Assembly (NCBI GenBank): GCA_030749435.1
Contig: JASMKH010000008.1
Location: 1 to 64,000, forward strand
DNA: 64,000 nt
Origin: Phycisphaerales bacterium
GTDB lineage: Bacteria; Planctomycetota; Phycisphaerae; Phycisphaerales; SM1A02
Reading direction: 5' to 3'
Shown here: positions 16,493 through 24,945 of the stretch, piece after piece
Position numbering within the stretch: position 1 is the stretch's first letter
How the letters are laid out: the number at the start of each line of letters is the position of its first letter
The notes under the pieces: model-generated
Database searches by the model: none
What the model was told of the DNA's origin: nothing
Seen by the model: only the letters and a program-made list of their open reading frames with translations
Made by a program: the position numbers and the translations under genes

Positions 16493-17450
16493 GCTGTGGA
16501 CGATACCCTCTCGCATCTTGGAAGGGCGACGCGAGCATCCTGAACCTCACGCAGCCGCTGGCGTCGCCATGGCGATCGGCGCCTATGGCTGGTGGGCCAT
16601 CGTCACGCCGCTGTACTACCGCGTCATCGACGAAGTGCCGATCGGAGAACTGCTTGCATGGCGGGTCGTTTCCGGGTTGCCCGCCCTGTGGCTGCTGCTG
16701 TGGGCGGTGCGACGGTTGCCGGAGTTCTGGGCGGCGCTGCGGCAACCACGCGTGATGCTGCTCCTGGCCGCATCCTCAATCCTCATCGCGATCAACTGGG
16801 TGGTCTTCGTCTGGGCCGTCATCGACAACAGGCTCAGTGAGGCCAGCCTTGGGTACTACATCAATCCGCTGGTGTCCGTGGCGCTTGGCATGCTGGTGTT
16901 GGGCGAGCGACTTCGCAGGCTGCAGTGGATCGCCATCGTGTTGGCTGCAGGCGGCGTCGCGGTGCTCGCATGGAAGCTCGGCGGGTTGCCCTGGATTTCA
17001 CTCACACTCGCGGGCTCGTTCGGACTCTATGGTCTGACGCGGAAGCAGGTGGCTGTTGGGCCGGCGGCAGGGTTGGCTGTCGAGATGCTGCTGCTGCTTC
17101 CGTTCATGGTGGCCCTGCTGTGGTTCGACCACGTGCGATACGGCAACGCAGCCCTCGCTGGTCCGTGGTGGGTGTCGCTGCTACTGCTTCTTGGCGGTGT
17201 CGTGACGATCGTGCCGTTGGTGCTATTCTCGGGCTGCGTCAGGCGATTGCGGCTCGCGAGCGTAGGTGTGCTGCAGTACATCTCACCTACCGGGCAACTG
17301 TTGCTTGCAGTCTTCGCATTTGGCGAGCCGTTCGGTCCGGAACGTGGCGTTGCCTTTGTGCTCATCTGGGCTGCAGTACTGACATACTCGATCGACTCCA
17401 TGCGCAGGTCCAAGTGGCCGGAGCCGATCGCTGTGCCGGGCGAAGCGTAG
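16491..17450 (+). CDS. rarD: RarD-type EamA transporter
   Basis: The product has 319 residues and about ten hydrophobic helices from AGVAMAIGAYGWWAIVTPLYY onward. Family-typical segments are LLAWRVVSGLPALWLLL, INWVVFVWAVIDNRLSEASLGYYINPL and LQYISPTGQLLLAVFAFGEPF, which match RarD (chloramphenicol-sensitive protein) rather than generic EamA members. It is an inner-membrane exporter of the drug/metabolite superfamily with unknown substrate. ATG 16491 is chosen because GGAGGGG lies seven bases upstream; a longer frame from 16302 only reads the antisense of the GNAT gene. Confidence 0.88.
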   Translation: MLWTIPSRILEGRREHPEPHAAAGVAMAIGAYGWWAIVTPLYYRVIDEVPIGELLAWRVVSGLPALWLLLWAVRRLPEFWAALRQPRVMLLLAASSILIAINWVVFVWAVIDNRLSEASLGYYINPLVSVALGMLVLGERLRRLQWIAIVLAAGGVAVLAWKLGGLPWISLTLAGSFGLYGLTRKQVAVGPAAGLAVEMLLLLPFMVALLWFDHVRYGNAALAGPWWVSLLLLLGGVVTIVPLVLFSGCVRRLRLASVGVLQYISPTGQLLLAVFAFGEPFGPERGVAFVLIWAAVLTYSIDSMRRSKWPEPIAVPGEA

Positions 17451-17651
17451 CCTCCGGCGGATTCTCGGGGCCGTGCGACCCCGCCGGGGACGAGTTCGGG
17501 CTCCCGCCTGCTGCGGCATCGGGGCAGCCGCAACGTCCTGGTGCCAGCGAGAAACGAGGATGCCCGACAGAATTGTGCGGATTCCGAAGTGGACTCTCGC
17601 ATGTACGATTGGGGGACGTGATACTGAAACGCAGACGAAGGAGCGAACGAG

Positions 17652-18839
17652 ATGCATGCAATGATTCTGGTGATGGCGACTGCGGCGCCGCAATTCGAGA
17701 TCGTGGAGATCGGAACCTTCGGAACAGGGCCCTGCGGCGCCCACGACGTCAGCGAGGTGGATACCGCATGCGGACAAGGCACAGCGCCCAATGGCCTCTC
17801 GCTCCACGCGTTCTATTGGGACGGCAGTGTGATGCACAATATCCCGCCGCTCAACGCGCCGAACGGTGGCAATACCTGGGGGTTTTCCATGAACCGGCAC
17901 GGTCACGTTGTGGGCTACTCGACGGCGGCGACCGGGAGCACCTTCCATCCGTACGTGTGGACGCCTGAAGACGGCACCTCCGATCTGGGCGTGCCTTCCT
18001 GGGCGGCCGGAGATTACGGGCAGGCGATCGACATCAATGACGGTGGAACCGTAGTCGGGCTGGTCGGGACGGTGCCGTACAACATTCGAGGATGCATCTG
18101 GATCGATGGCGAGATGCGCCAGGTGGAACCGTTCGGAGGAACCGAATCGCAGTGTCTTGCTGTGAATGAATTGAACGATGTGGTTGGGTTTGCCCGGCTT
18201 GAGTCCGGGAAAATGCGAGGGTTCGTCGTTCCCAACGGCAACGTCGATGCCATCATCGAGTTGGAAGCGCCCGAGGGTGGTGGCGCCCGGGCTACCGACA
18301 TCAACGAGCAACGCGTGGTGTGTGGATGGGGCGCTAATGAAGACGGCACTTACCACGCGCTTCAGTGGTCGCTTGAGAACGGGATGGAGTACCTCGGCGA
18401 GCCGGACGGCTGGCAGGCCTTTGCGTATGACATCAACGAGTCGGGCTGGGTTGTCGGCAAGGCTTGGGGCCCTCCCTCGGTCTCAGGGATCACCTACTAC
18501 GGGTGCGCCTGGATCGACGGCGAGTTCGTGTTGCTCAAGGACGTGGTCGTCAACAACACCGAAGATGCCGAGTTCCGGATTGCCAGGGGCGTCAACGAGC
18601 ACGGTTGGATCGCTACATCAATGGCCTGGGACAATCAGGACAACCGTGCCGCCGTACTCCGTCCGAGGAGTGATGTCCCCGGCGACGTCAATGGGGACGG
18701 CGTTGTTGGCACAGACGATCTTCTGACGATCATCTCGATGTGGGGGCCGTGCGAGCCACCATGCAGCGCCGATCTGAACGGCGACGGAATGGTTGGAACC
18801 GATGATCTGCTGGTGGTGCTGGCCAACTGGACCGCTTGA
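17652..18839 (+). CDS. HAF-repeat protein with two C-terminal dockerin-like repeats
   Basis: The product has 395 residues; ATG 17652 follows AAGGAG. About six units follow the HAF pattern, H/G-A-F-x-W-x-D/E-G then A-x-D-I-N-x-x-G-x-V-V-G. Examples are LHAFYWDGSVMHN, GQAIDINDGGTVVG, QCLAVNELNDVVG and FAYDINESGWVVGKA. Such proteins are usually extracellular or surface exposed. The C-terminus has two tags, DVNGDGVVGTDD and DLNGDGMVGTDD, each followed by a hydrophobic helix and W. A recognisable signal peptide is short (MILVMATAA), so export is inferred mainly from the tag and repeats. Function unknown. Confidence 0.8.
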   Translation: MHAMILVMATAAPQFEIVEIGTFGTGPCGAHDVSEVDTACGQGTAPNGLSLHAFYWDGSVMHNIPPLNAPNGGNTWGFSMNRHGHVVGYSTAATGSTFHPYVWTPEDGTSDLGVPSWAAGDYGQAIDINDGGTVVGLVGTVPYNIRGCIWIDGEMRQVEPFGGTESQCLAVNELNDVVGFARLESGKMRGFVVPNGNVDAIIELEAPEGGGARATDINEQRVVCGWGANEDGTYHALQWSLENGMEYLGEPDGWQAFAYDINESGWVVGKAWGPPSVSGITYYGCAWIDGEFVLLKDVVVNNTEDAEFRIARGVNEHGWIATSMAWDNQDNRAAVLRPRSDVPGDVNGDGVVGTDDLLTIISMWGPCEPPCSADLNGDGMVGTDDLLVVLANWTA

Positions 18840-18870
18840 GTGGCGATCTGCCGGACGAATGAGCGAACAG

Positions 18871-18900
18871 GGGCGGTGGCGAGACGGCTCGCCGCCGCCC
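18871..18900. terminator. Hairpin between convergent genes
   Basis: A 13-bp stem with one G-U-type mismatch (GGGCGGTGGCGAG, then GCTCGCCGCCGCCC) around a short loop is followed by TCGTCCTT. It lies in the 70-bp gap between convergent genes and could terminate both. The U-tract is weak. Confidence 0.5.
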
Positions 18901-18907
18901 TCGTCCT

Positions 18908-19204
18908 TCACGTGGTCTGCGGTTGCCTGGCCGCGGCCTCGTCGTAGAGTTTCAGCACGATCGTGCTGAAGGCGTGGGCAGGGCCACCCCCCATCAGTAC
19001 GGCAATGTCAAGCGTCTCGAGTACCTCGTCCCGTGTCGCACCCGCGCGAACGGCCAGCGGAACATGGTGATGCAGGCAGTGCTCGCACAGGCGGCTGACG
19101 GCGGCCACAATGGCCATCAATTCCTTGGTCTTGACGTCCAGGACGCCCGGCTCAAGGGATGCTCTGTACATTGATCGAAACGCGTGTTCAGATTCCTGCC
19201 TCAT
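18908..19204 (-). CDS. AhpD/carboxymuconolactone decarboxylase-family protein
   Basis: The product has 98 residues from ATG 19204, chosen because CAGGAGA lies nine bases upstream; an in-frame extension to 19273 is possible. The redox motif LCEHCLHHH (C-x-x-C-x-x-x-H) near residues 38-46 sits in the usual helix, preceded by KTKELMAIVAAVS and followed by GATRDEVLETLDIAVLMGG. Members are small helical thiol oxidoreductases or decarboxylases acting in peroxide defence or ring metabolism; substrate is unassigned. It is a single-gene unit. Confidence 0.85.
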   Translation of the reverse strand: MRQESEHAFRSMYRASLEPGVLDVKTKELMAIVAAVSRLCEHCLHHHVPLAVRAGATRDEVLETLDIAVLMGGGPAHAFSTIVLKLYDEAAARQPQTT

Positions 19205-19326
19205 GGGGTGCGCTCTCCTGGCGGGGCTCATTGGCCCGGCTTGGCCCGGTAATGATACGTTGAACGACGTCACACGCTGTCTGAGTGACCGACTAGACTG
19301 ATGCCGTTTCAGAAGGATCCACGCGA

Positions 19327-20640
19327 ATGCGACAGATCATCGTGGCTGGAGTGCTGGCCTGTGCCATGCCGATTGCCAGCGCTCAGGACACGGGCGGCCC
19401 GGGTGGGATTGGTTCCGGTGCCGCTCCCACTGGCGATCGAGGCGGTGTGGACAAGAGTGACGTCCCTGAGGCACGGACGGTTCTGGACGCCTACTTTCAA
19501 GCCATCGGCGGGGAGGAGGCGGTGCGGGGCTTGAAAGGGCTCACGCGGACGTACGATTGGAAGATCGACGAGGAAACGGGGACGCTCTTGAGCAGATCCG
19601 GCGCGGCTGGCGCATTTCGGGCCGACATGACGATGGCCGGGTCCGCTTGGCACGAGCGCCAGAGTTCTGATGGGGTTCGAACGTGGCTGGAAGATGCCGA
19701 GGGGGTGTGCTTCCCCGCAGCCGACGCTGTCGCCCTGCAACTTCGGATGGAACACGACCCCGGGGCACTGCTTGAGCCATCCCGGATCACGCGGGCCATG
19801 ACTGTGACTGGAGAGGTCAGCGTCGCGGGACGCCCCAACTGGCGTCTCATTCTGGTGCCCAAGGTCGGCAGGCCCTGGTACCTGTTCTTCGATACTGATA
19901 CCGGGTTGCTGTCGAGATTTGAGTTCAGTCGCCCCAATGATGATGGTCGGCCGATCATGGTGGTGCGGGGATTCCATGATTGGAAGAAGACTGGTCCGAT
20001 CCTCCAGCCTCATCTGATTCAGGAGCGATCGGTTGCGGGCAACGTGGACTTGACGCTCACCGAAGCCAACGTTGATCCGCTGCCGCCCGACACATTTGCA
20101 TTGACCCCGTGCGCGAGAAAGGGGTTCAGCACGATCCCTGAGACCCACTCGCCTCCCGACTTGAAGGACCTTCCAACACAGGGCAACTATCACTCGAAAC
20201 TCATCAAAGCCATCGGCCCGACGCTCATCCAGGCCGATGGGACGGAAGTGCCGTCCTCAATGCTCGCCGACCAGCCCGATGTGCTGCTGTACTTCACGGC
20301 GAAGTGGTGCGCACCCTGCCGAAGGTTCACACCCAAACTCGTTGACTTCTATGACAAGGCCGCCGGGCGGCGGGACTTCATGGTCGTTCTGGTCAGCAGT
20401 GATCGCGCTGCCGATCAGATGATGAAGTACATGACGGAGTACAAGATCGAGTTCCCGGCCGTCCCGTTTGAACGAGTCGCCAAGAGCGGAATCAAGAAGG
20501 CATGGGGGGCCCGTGGCATTCCAAATCTGGTCTGGCTCGACGGCCAGGACGACGTGGTGAAAGGCAGTTATGAGAACGGTCGCTACGTGGGACCGCCAGC
20601 GGTTCTCGGCGCCTTTCAACGCCACCTCGGAGTCGAGTAG
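19327..20640 (+). CDS. Exported two-domain protein: LolA-like N-domain and tryparedoxin-like C-domain
   Basis: The product has 437 residues with signal peptide MRQIIVAGVLACAMPIASAQ. Residues about 45-260 form a beta-rich domain starting VLDAYFQAIGGEEAVRGLKG, resembling the outer-membrane lipoprotein-sorting or LolA-like domains of secreted proteins. Residues about 295-437 form a thioredoxin fold with LYFTAKWCAPCRRFTPKL near 322-339. The W-C-x-P-C-R-x-F-T-P form is typical of tryparedoxin/nucleoredoxin-like proteins. The cis-proline region is RGIPNLVWLD. A periplasmic thiol-disulfide role is likely. The methyltransferase follows closely and may be co-transcribed. Confidence 0.82.
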   Translation: MRQIIVAGVLACAMPIASAQDTGGPGGIGSGAAPTGDRGGVDKSDVPEARTVLDAYFQAIGGEEAVRGLKGLTRTYDWKIDEETGTLLSRSGAAGAFRADMTMAGSAWHERQSSDGVRTWLEDAEGVCFPAADAVALQLRMEHDPGALLEPSRITRAMTVTGEVSVAGRPNWRLILVPKVGRPWYLFFDTDTGLLSRFEFSRPNDDGRPIMVVRGFHDWKKTGPILQPHLIQERSVAGNVDLTLTEANVDPLPPDTFALTPCARKGFSTIPETHSPPDLKDLPTQGNYHSKLIKAIGPTLIQADGTEVPSSMLADQPDVLLYFTAKWCAPCRRFTPKLVDFYDKAAGRRDFMVVLVSSDRAADQMMKYMTEYKIEFPAVPFERVAKSGIKKAWGARGIPNLVWLDGQDDVVKGSYENGRYVGPPAVLGAFQRHLGVE

Positions 20641-20647
20641 TCCCGGC

Positions 20648-21262
20648 GTGGTGGAGCCATCGCATCTCGACGCGTATCGGGTCGCCATTGCTGAGCATGG
20701 TCCCGGGTTTTCGGCGACGCTCTGGGGATCCCCGGAGACGCAGGCCCTGCGATTCAAGGTGCTGCACGCGTTGATCGGCGGGTTCGGCGGGACCAGTGTG
20801 CTGGATCTGGGCTGCGGCGACGCGGCGCTGGCCCGTTGGATGGACCAGCGTGGTGATCGGCCGGACGCGTATCTCGGACTCGATGCCATGGCGAGTCAGA
20901 TTGAGCATGGCTGCGAAACGCTGCCTGAGTGGGCGATGGCCAGAGTGGCTGACATCGTTTCGGGTGGGCCGCTTCCGATCGGGTTCGACTGGGTGGTGAT
21001 CTCCGGCACGCTCAATACGATGCCCGATCGCGATACGCGACACGTGATTGCCTCGGCCTGGGAGTCCTGCACCATCGGACTCGCCTTCAACGTGTTGGCC
21101 GAGCGCCCGGCCTTGAAGTGGCGGGACCGTGATCTTGGACCGGCACGGCGGCACGATGTGCGGGAGCTGCTCGCCTGGGCGATGGAACGCACGCCATTGG
21201 TCCAGTGCCGACGTGATTACCTTGAGGGTCACGATGCCACCATCGTGATGCGGCGATCCTGA
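20648..21262 (+). CDS. SAM-dependent class I methyltransferase
   Basis: The product has 204 residues if started at GTG 20648; the start is uncertain because the frame is open into the preceding gene and no ribosome site is clear. Motif I SVLDLGCGDAALARWMD lies near residues 49-65, the acidic loop is YLGLDAM, and FDWVVISGTLNTMPD near 115-130 replaces the usual motif IV. The substrate cannot be predicted. It lies eight bases after the thioredoxin-like gene and converges on the zincin gene with one base between. Confidence 0.78.
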   Translation: MVEPSHLDAYRVAIAEHGPGFSATLWGSPETQALRFKVLHALIGGFGGTSVLDLGCGDAALARWMDQRGDRPDAYLGLDAMASQIEHGCETLPEWAMARVADIVSGGPLPIGFDWVVISGTLNTMPDRDTRHVIASAWESCTIGLAFNVLAERPALKWRDRDLGPARRHDVRELLAWAMERTPLVQCRRDYLEGHDATIVMRRS

Positions 21263-21263
21263 C

Positions 21264-21644
21264 TCAGCCGTAGCCGGAGTCCTCAAGTGCCTGCTCGTCG
21301 AGGCCGAAGTGGTGGCCGATCTCATGAAGTAACGTGATGCGAATCTCCTCGCGAATGCCCATCCGGGAGCGTTCCGCGGCGGCGAGGATTCCGATGCGGT
21401 ACAGGTGAATCGTCTCCGGAAGAACCCCGGCGTCCTCGACACTTTGCGCGGTCAGCGGGATCCCGGAGTGCAGACCGCAAATCTCGTCGGGCAACGCATC
21501 CGACTCGGCGAGGATCTCCGCCGCCGGCTGATCTTCCACAATCACCGGTACACGCTCGATGAGATCGTGCAGCGTCGGCGGCAGGTGGCTCAGCACCTCT
21601 TCGAACACCACATCGAATGCCTCTCGAGCGTCATCGTCGAGCAT
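21264..21644 (-). CDS. Small zincin-like metallopeptidase (DUF1025/MMP-like)
   Basis: The product has 126 residues from ATG 21644, two bases after the stop of the upstream DUF2520 gene, indicating coupled translation. The core is AFDVVFEEVLSHLPPTLHDL, then PETIHLYRIGIL, and the metal motif EIRITLLHEIGHHFGLDE (H-E-x-x-H) near residues 104-121. Size and order match the small zincin-like metallopeptidase family PF06262, whose substrates are not known. The C-terminus ALEDSGYG is typical of the family. It is the last gene of the feo cluster. Confidence 0.8.
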   Translation of the reverse strand: MLDDDAREAFDVVFEEVLSHLPPTLHDLIERVPVIVEDQPAAEILAESDALPDEICGLHSGIPLTAQSVEDAGVLPETIHLYRIGILAAAERSRMGIREEIRITLLHEIGHHFGLDEQALEDSGYG

Positions 21645-21646
21645 GT

Positions 21647-22519
21647 TCAGGTGCGCTCGCCCAACGCGTCCGACACCGACTCGGCTCGCGCCGAATCGAG
21701 AAGGCCTCGCTCCATGGCGTAGGGAAGGCACAGGGTGACGAGATCGCGATAGAGCGGGACGAGTTGCGGCGCGTTGATGGCCAGAACACGGAGGTGCTCT
21801 TCGATGGTGCCTGCGTCTCCCCGGACGGCCGGCCCCATGACTGCATTCGGCACGCCCAGGCGCTCCAGGTTTCGACCGGCCTCCTGAACCATCCGTCCCA
21901 TGGCGCGAGCGCCGGTATCGCGATCAAGGTCCAACTGCCCCCACAAGTCGACGGCTGAGGCGAGCAGTCCGGTCATGAGGCCTCCGACCATGGACGCGGA
22001 CAGGTGGTAGAGCGCGCGGTGCGCCGCGGGAATCGTCACCGGCTCAAGGCCAAGGTCTTCCGCGAATCCCCCGAGCCATCGCCTTGCGTGATCCGTTCCG
22101 TCGATCGCTGCGGTGGCGCCGCGAAGCGCCTCGTGGCCGCGACCGCCTGTGGCGACGACCATCACGGGATGCAGGGATCCCGTCTCGGCGCCTCGTCCGG
22201 CCGCCACGTCGAGTACAGCCAATCCCCGTGATCCCGCGGTGTGGACGACGATCTTGCCCTGCACGTCCCCCAACTCGGACGCGACCGGTGCGATCGCGTC
22301 GTCGGGGACACAGAGCAGGACGACCTCGGCGCTGCGGGCGGCATCCGCGGGGGATGCTGCCAGTCGAGCGCCGACATCCTCTGCAACGCGGCTGGCTCTG
22401 TCGGGGTGGCGGGACGAGAGTGACGCGATCTGATACCCCGCCGCATGGGCGCCCTGCGTCAGGGCGGTGCCCATGGCGCCCACGCCGATGATGCTGATAC
22501 GTGCCCGCGGGTCATTCAT
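21647..22519 (-). CDS. Rossmann-like and DUF2520 domain protein (ketopantoate-reductase-like)
   Basis: The product has 290 residues. N-terminal NAD(P)-binding fold: ISIIGVGAMGTALTQGAHAAGY (residues 8-29) with G-x-G-x-x-G, then VVLLCVPDDAIAPVASEL. The C-terminal DUF2520 helical domain starts near 150 and contains HRALYHLSASMVGGLMTGLL. Proteins with this architecture include PanG, an alternative ketopantoate reductase, so a pantothenate role is possible but unproven. It starts with an eight-base overlap with the small membrane protein gene upstream and is followed by the zincin, so it belongs to the feo transcription unit. Confidence 0.82.
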   Translation of the reverse strand: MNDPRARISIIGVGAMGTALTQGAHAAGYQIASLSSRHPDRASRVAEDVGARLAASPADAARSAEVVLLCVPDDAIAPVASELGDVQGKIVVHTAGSRGLAVLDVAAGRGAETGSLHPVMVVATGGRGHEALRGATAAIDGTDHARRWLGGFAEDLGLEPVTIPAAHRALYHLSASMVGGLMTGLLASAVDLWGQLDLDRDTGARAMGRMVQEAGRNLERLGVPNAVMGPAVRGDAGTIEEHLRVLAINAPQLVPLYRDLVTLCLPYAMERGLLDSARAESVSDALGERT

Positions 22520-22697
22520 GCCGCGAGGATCGCCGGGATTGGTCGACTTGTCGACCCTCCAGCGTCAGATTCGCCCGTTTGGGCCCCTGACCGCCGCGGC
22601 GTGAGAATGTCTGGACAAGCAAGGGCCGCAGGATCAGCAGCAGCGCCGCGAGGCTGGCCACGGTGACGACCCAGAATTGCCAGTCGCCCCAAGGCAT
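22512..22697 (-). CDS. Small single-pass membrane protein following feoB
   Basis: The product has 61 residues with one transmembrane helix (WVVTVASLAALLLILRPLLV, residues 9-28) and a basic tail. The ATG immediately follows the feoB stop (TGA-ATG), and the stop overlaps the DUF2520 start, so it is embedded in the operon. Position after feoB recalls FeoC or other small Feo accessory proteins. There is no FeoC-like winged helix or cysteine cluster, so it is left unnamed. Confidence 0.7.
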   Translation of the reverse strand: MPWGDWQFWVVTVASLAALLLILRPLLVQTFSRRGGQGPKRANLTLEGRQVDQSRRSSRHE

Positions 22698-24629
22698 TCA
22701 GCCGCCGCACCAAGTCACGATCAGCCACGTGATCCAAGCGGCCAGCCAGGCAACCCCGGACATCCAGCCGAACTGCAGCGCGGCCCACTTCCAGCCGCCC
22801 GCCTCACGGGCGGTCACCGCGAGTGTTGGCAGGCACTGCATGGCCAGCACGAAAAACACAAGCAAACTGGCGGCGCTGGCGCGGGTGAACATCGGTTCAC
22901 CGTTGTCCCTGCGAGCCCCGGCGATATCGCGGAGTACCTTCGGGTCTTCGGTGTCGTCGCCTCCTGCCACGAGTACCGCCATCGTTGAGACGAAGACTTC
23001 GCGGGCTGCGAATGAAGTCATGACGCCGACGCTCAATTGCCAGTCCCAACCCAACGGTTCGAAGATCGGTTGAACACCCCGACCGATGCGTCCGGCAAAC
23101 GACCATGCCATCGGGTCGGTCGGCTGAGCATTGTCGGCAGGTGTCATGATCGAGGCATCGGCGGCGGCCTTCGGCGAGGTGTCAGGTGGCTTGGGATAGG
23201 CACTCAGCCACCAGAGCACGATCACCATGCCGAGAATCACAGTGCCCGCCTTGCGAATGAAGAGCCACCCTCGGTCCCAGCAGGTGAGCAGCGCCGAGCG
23301 GAGCGAGGGCCACTGATAGGCCGGAAGTTCAAGCACCATCGGCCGCGCGGCCCCTTTGATCACGGTGCTTCTGGCCAGAAGGGACGACAGCAGGGCCGCG
23401 ATGAGACCGAGCACGTAGGCCCCGGCGAAGGCGACCCCGGCAAGAACAGGTTGCTCTGCGAACAGTATCCCGATGAGCAGCACATACACGGGGAGGCGAG
23501 CGGAGCACGACAGAAACGGCGCGACCAGAATGACGGCGAGCCGATCTCGGCGGTCGGGGACCAGCCGAGCCGACATGATGGCCGGTATGGCGCAGGCATG
23601 GGCCGAGAGCATGGGCACGAAGGCCTGACCAGGCAGGCCGAATCGCCGCAGCAGCCGATCCATGACGAAGGCGGCGCGGGCGAGATACCCGGAGTCCTCC
23701 AGGAGCGAAATGAGGAAGAAGAGAATGAGAATCTGGGGAAGGAACACGACCGTTCCTGCGAGGCCCCCGACGATGCCGTCGACGATGAGGTCCTTCACCG
23801 CGCCATCTGGAAGGATGGCCGCGAGCCACCCACCGACGTGGCCGAAAATCAGTTCGATGAGGTCCATCGGGATCGTGGCGAACTCGAAGATGGCCCAGAA
23901 CACGGTGATCATGACGGTCAGGAAGATCAAGACCCCCAGCATGGGGTGGGTGAATGCGACATCGAGTCTGTCGCTGAGTCGATCCTGATCGGCCGGAGGC
24001 GGGGCGGGGATGCTCTCGCGGATCACGCCGTCGACCCACGCGCCCGTTGCAGAAGGATCATCGCTCTGGGGGAGGGCTGCCACGGATGGTTTGGCACGCC
24101 CCAGCGCGGAGCGAAGGGCCTCAATGCCCTGTCTGTTTCGCGCCGAAGTTGGAATGACCTCACACCCGAGCCACTGCGAGAGTTTGTCCGGGTCGATCTG
24201 GAGCCCGCGCCGCTGCGCGACATCGACCATATTCAATGCCACGACGCACCGTTGCCCGCTTGAGATCGCCTGCGCGGCGAGGTGCAGGCTGCGAGCCAGA
24301 TTGGCTGCGTCGAGTACGACCACCAGGGCCGACGGCGTGAATGCTGCGCCGCGATGGCCACCGAGGCACTCACGTACCGCCTCAGCCTCGGGCTGATCCA
24401 GATCGAGGGCCCACGTTCCCGGCAGGTCGATGATGCGGGCGTCCGGGCAGGATCCCGTTCGGGCATCCACCGTCGTTCCGGGGATGTTGGCAGTCTGAGA
24501 CCGAAGGCCGCACAGGGCGTTGAACAGCGTCGTCTTGCCGACGTTGGGCTGTCCGACCAACGCAACGACTGGTCGCGGCTCGTGAGCGGGGTTGGAGTCC
24601 GCGTCACTACGCGGCGTTGGCCCTTCCAT
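22698..24629 (-). CDS. feoB: Ferrous iron transport protein B
   Basis: Inner-membrane Fe(II) transporter with an N-terminal GTPase; 643 residues, slightly shorter than the usual 700-780. G1 is GQPNVGKTTLFNAL (residues 25-38), G2 region TVDAR, G3 DLPGTW (near 67), G4 NMVD (near 132). Two gate regions follow among about eight helices, with LLRRFGLPGQAFVPMLSAHACA and SCSARLPVYVLLIG, the cysteine-bearing Gate segments conserved in FeoB. The linker helical domain is short. It is preceded six bases upstream by feoA and followed directly by a small membrane protein gene. Confidence 0.96.
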   Translation of the reverse strand: MEGPTPRSDADSNPAHEPRPVVALVGQPNVGKTTLFNALCGLRSQTANIPGTTVDARTGSCPDARIIDLPGTWALDLDQPEAEAVRECLGGHRGAAFTPSALVVVLDAANLARSLHLAAQAISSGQRCVVALNMVDVAQRRGLQIDPDKLSQWLGCEVIPTSARNRQGIEALRSALGRAKPSVAALPQSDDPSATGAWVDGVIRESIPAPPPADQDRLSDRLDVAFTHPMLGVLIFLTVMITVFWAIFEFATIPMDLIELIFGHVGGWLAAILPDGAVKDLIVDGIVGGLAGTVVFLPQILILFFLISLLEDSGYLARAAFVMDRLLRRFGLPGQAFVPMLSAHACAIPAIMSARLVPDRRDRLAVILVAPFLSCSARLPVYVLLIGILFAEQPVLAGVAFAGAYVLGLIAALLSSLLARSTVIKGAARPMVLELPAYQWPSLRSALLTCWDRGWLFIRKAGTVILGMVIVLWWLSAYPKPPDTSPKAAADASIMTPADNAQPTDPMAWSFAGRIGRGVQPIFEPLGWDWQLSVGVMTSFAAREVFVSTMAVLVAGGDDTEDPKVLRDIAGARRDNGEPMFTRASAASLLVFFVLAMQCLPTLAVTAREAGGWKWAALQFGWMSGVAWLAAWITWLIVTWCGG

Positions 24630-24635
24630 GGCCTC

Positions 24636-24854
24636 TCAGGCGGACACCGCGACTTCGATGGAAGGGGTCAGCACGGCGGACAGGCCGACGCGGGCGTGCC
24701 CGGCCTCGACGATGCACGGCTCGACCCGCCTGACCCGAATCTCGGCACCCTCTCGCAGTCCCATGGCCCGCAGCAGCGCCGCCTCATCGCCCGATGCATT
24801 CGCGATCGTGGCGGTCGCCCCAAGATCCAACGTGTCGAGTGTGGTGATGGTCAC
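24636..24854 (-). CDS. feoA: Ferrous iron transport protein A
   Basis: The product has 72 residues, the usual FeoA size, with the SH3-like core: LDLGATATIANASGDEAALLRAMGLREGAEIRV, then VGLSAVLTPSIEV. GTG 24854 is chosen because AGGAG lies eight bases upstream; a TTG at 24887 would put the ribosome site and the operator dyad inside the coding sequence. FeoA is a cytoplasmic partner that supports FeoB transport. It is the first gene of a five-gene run: feoA, feoB, small membrane protein, DUF2520 protein, zincin. Confidence 0.93.
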   Translation of the reverse strand: MTITTLDTLDLGATATIANASGDEAALLRAMGLREGAEIRVRRVEPCIVEAGHARVGLSAVLTPSIEVAVSA

Positions 24855-24868
24855 GGGTGTGCTCCTGC

Positions 24869-24883
24869 TGAGACTCAATCTCA
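24869..24883. promoter_or_regulatory. Fur-like operator dyad upstream of feoA
   Basis: TGAGACTCAATCTCA is a 15-base dyad that extends to a 19-base palindrome with perfect 7-bp arms (gctgaga/tctcagc, 24867-24885). It fits the 7-1-7 Fur box TGATAATNATTATCA at 10 of 14 positions, and also the TGA-N9-TCA pattern of iron-responsive Rrf2-type regulators. It sits just downstream of the predicted -10 element and 15 bases before the feoA start, where a bound repressor would block transcription. Confidence 0.6.
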
Positions 24884-24890
24884 GCAAGAA

Positions 24891-24919
24891 AGACTACCCT
24901 CTGGTCGGGATTTCGGCAA
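24891..24919 (-). promoter_or_regulatory. Candidate feo promoter
   Basis: Read on the minus strand, TTGCCG (24919-24914) and TAGTCT (24896-24891) are spaced 17 bases apart. The match to the sigma-70 consensus is moderate (4/6 and 3/6). Transcription would begin inside or next to the Fur-like dyad, which supports the pairing. Confidence 0.4.
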
Positions 24920-24945
24920 GGCCTTGTGGGGGCGGGAAGCCGGTG

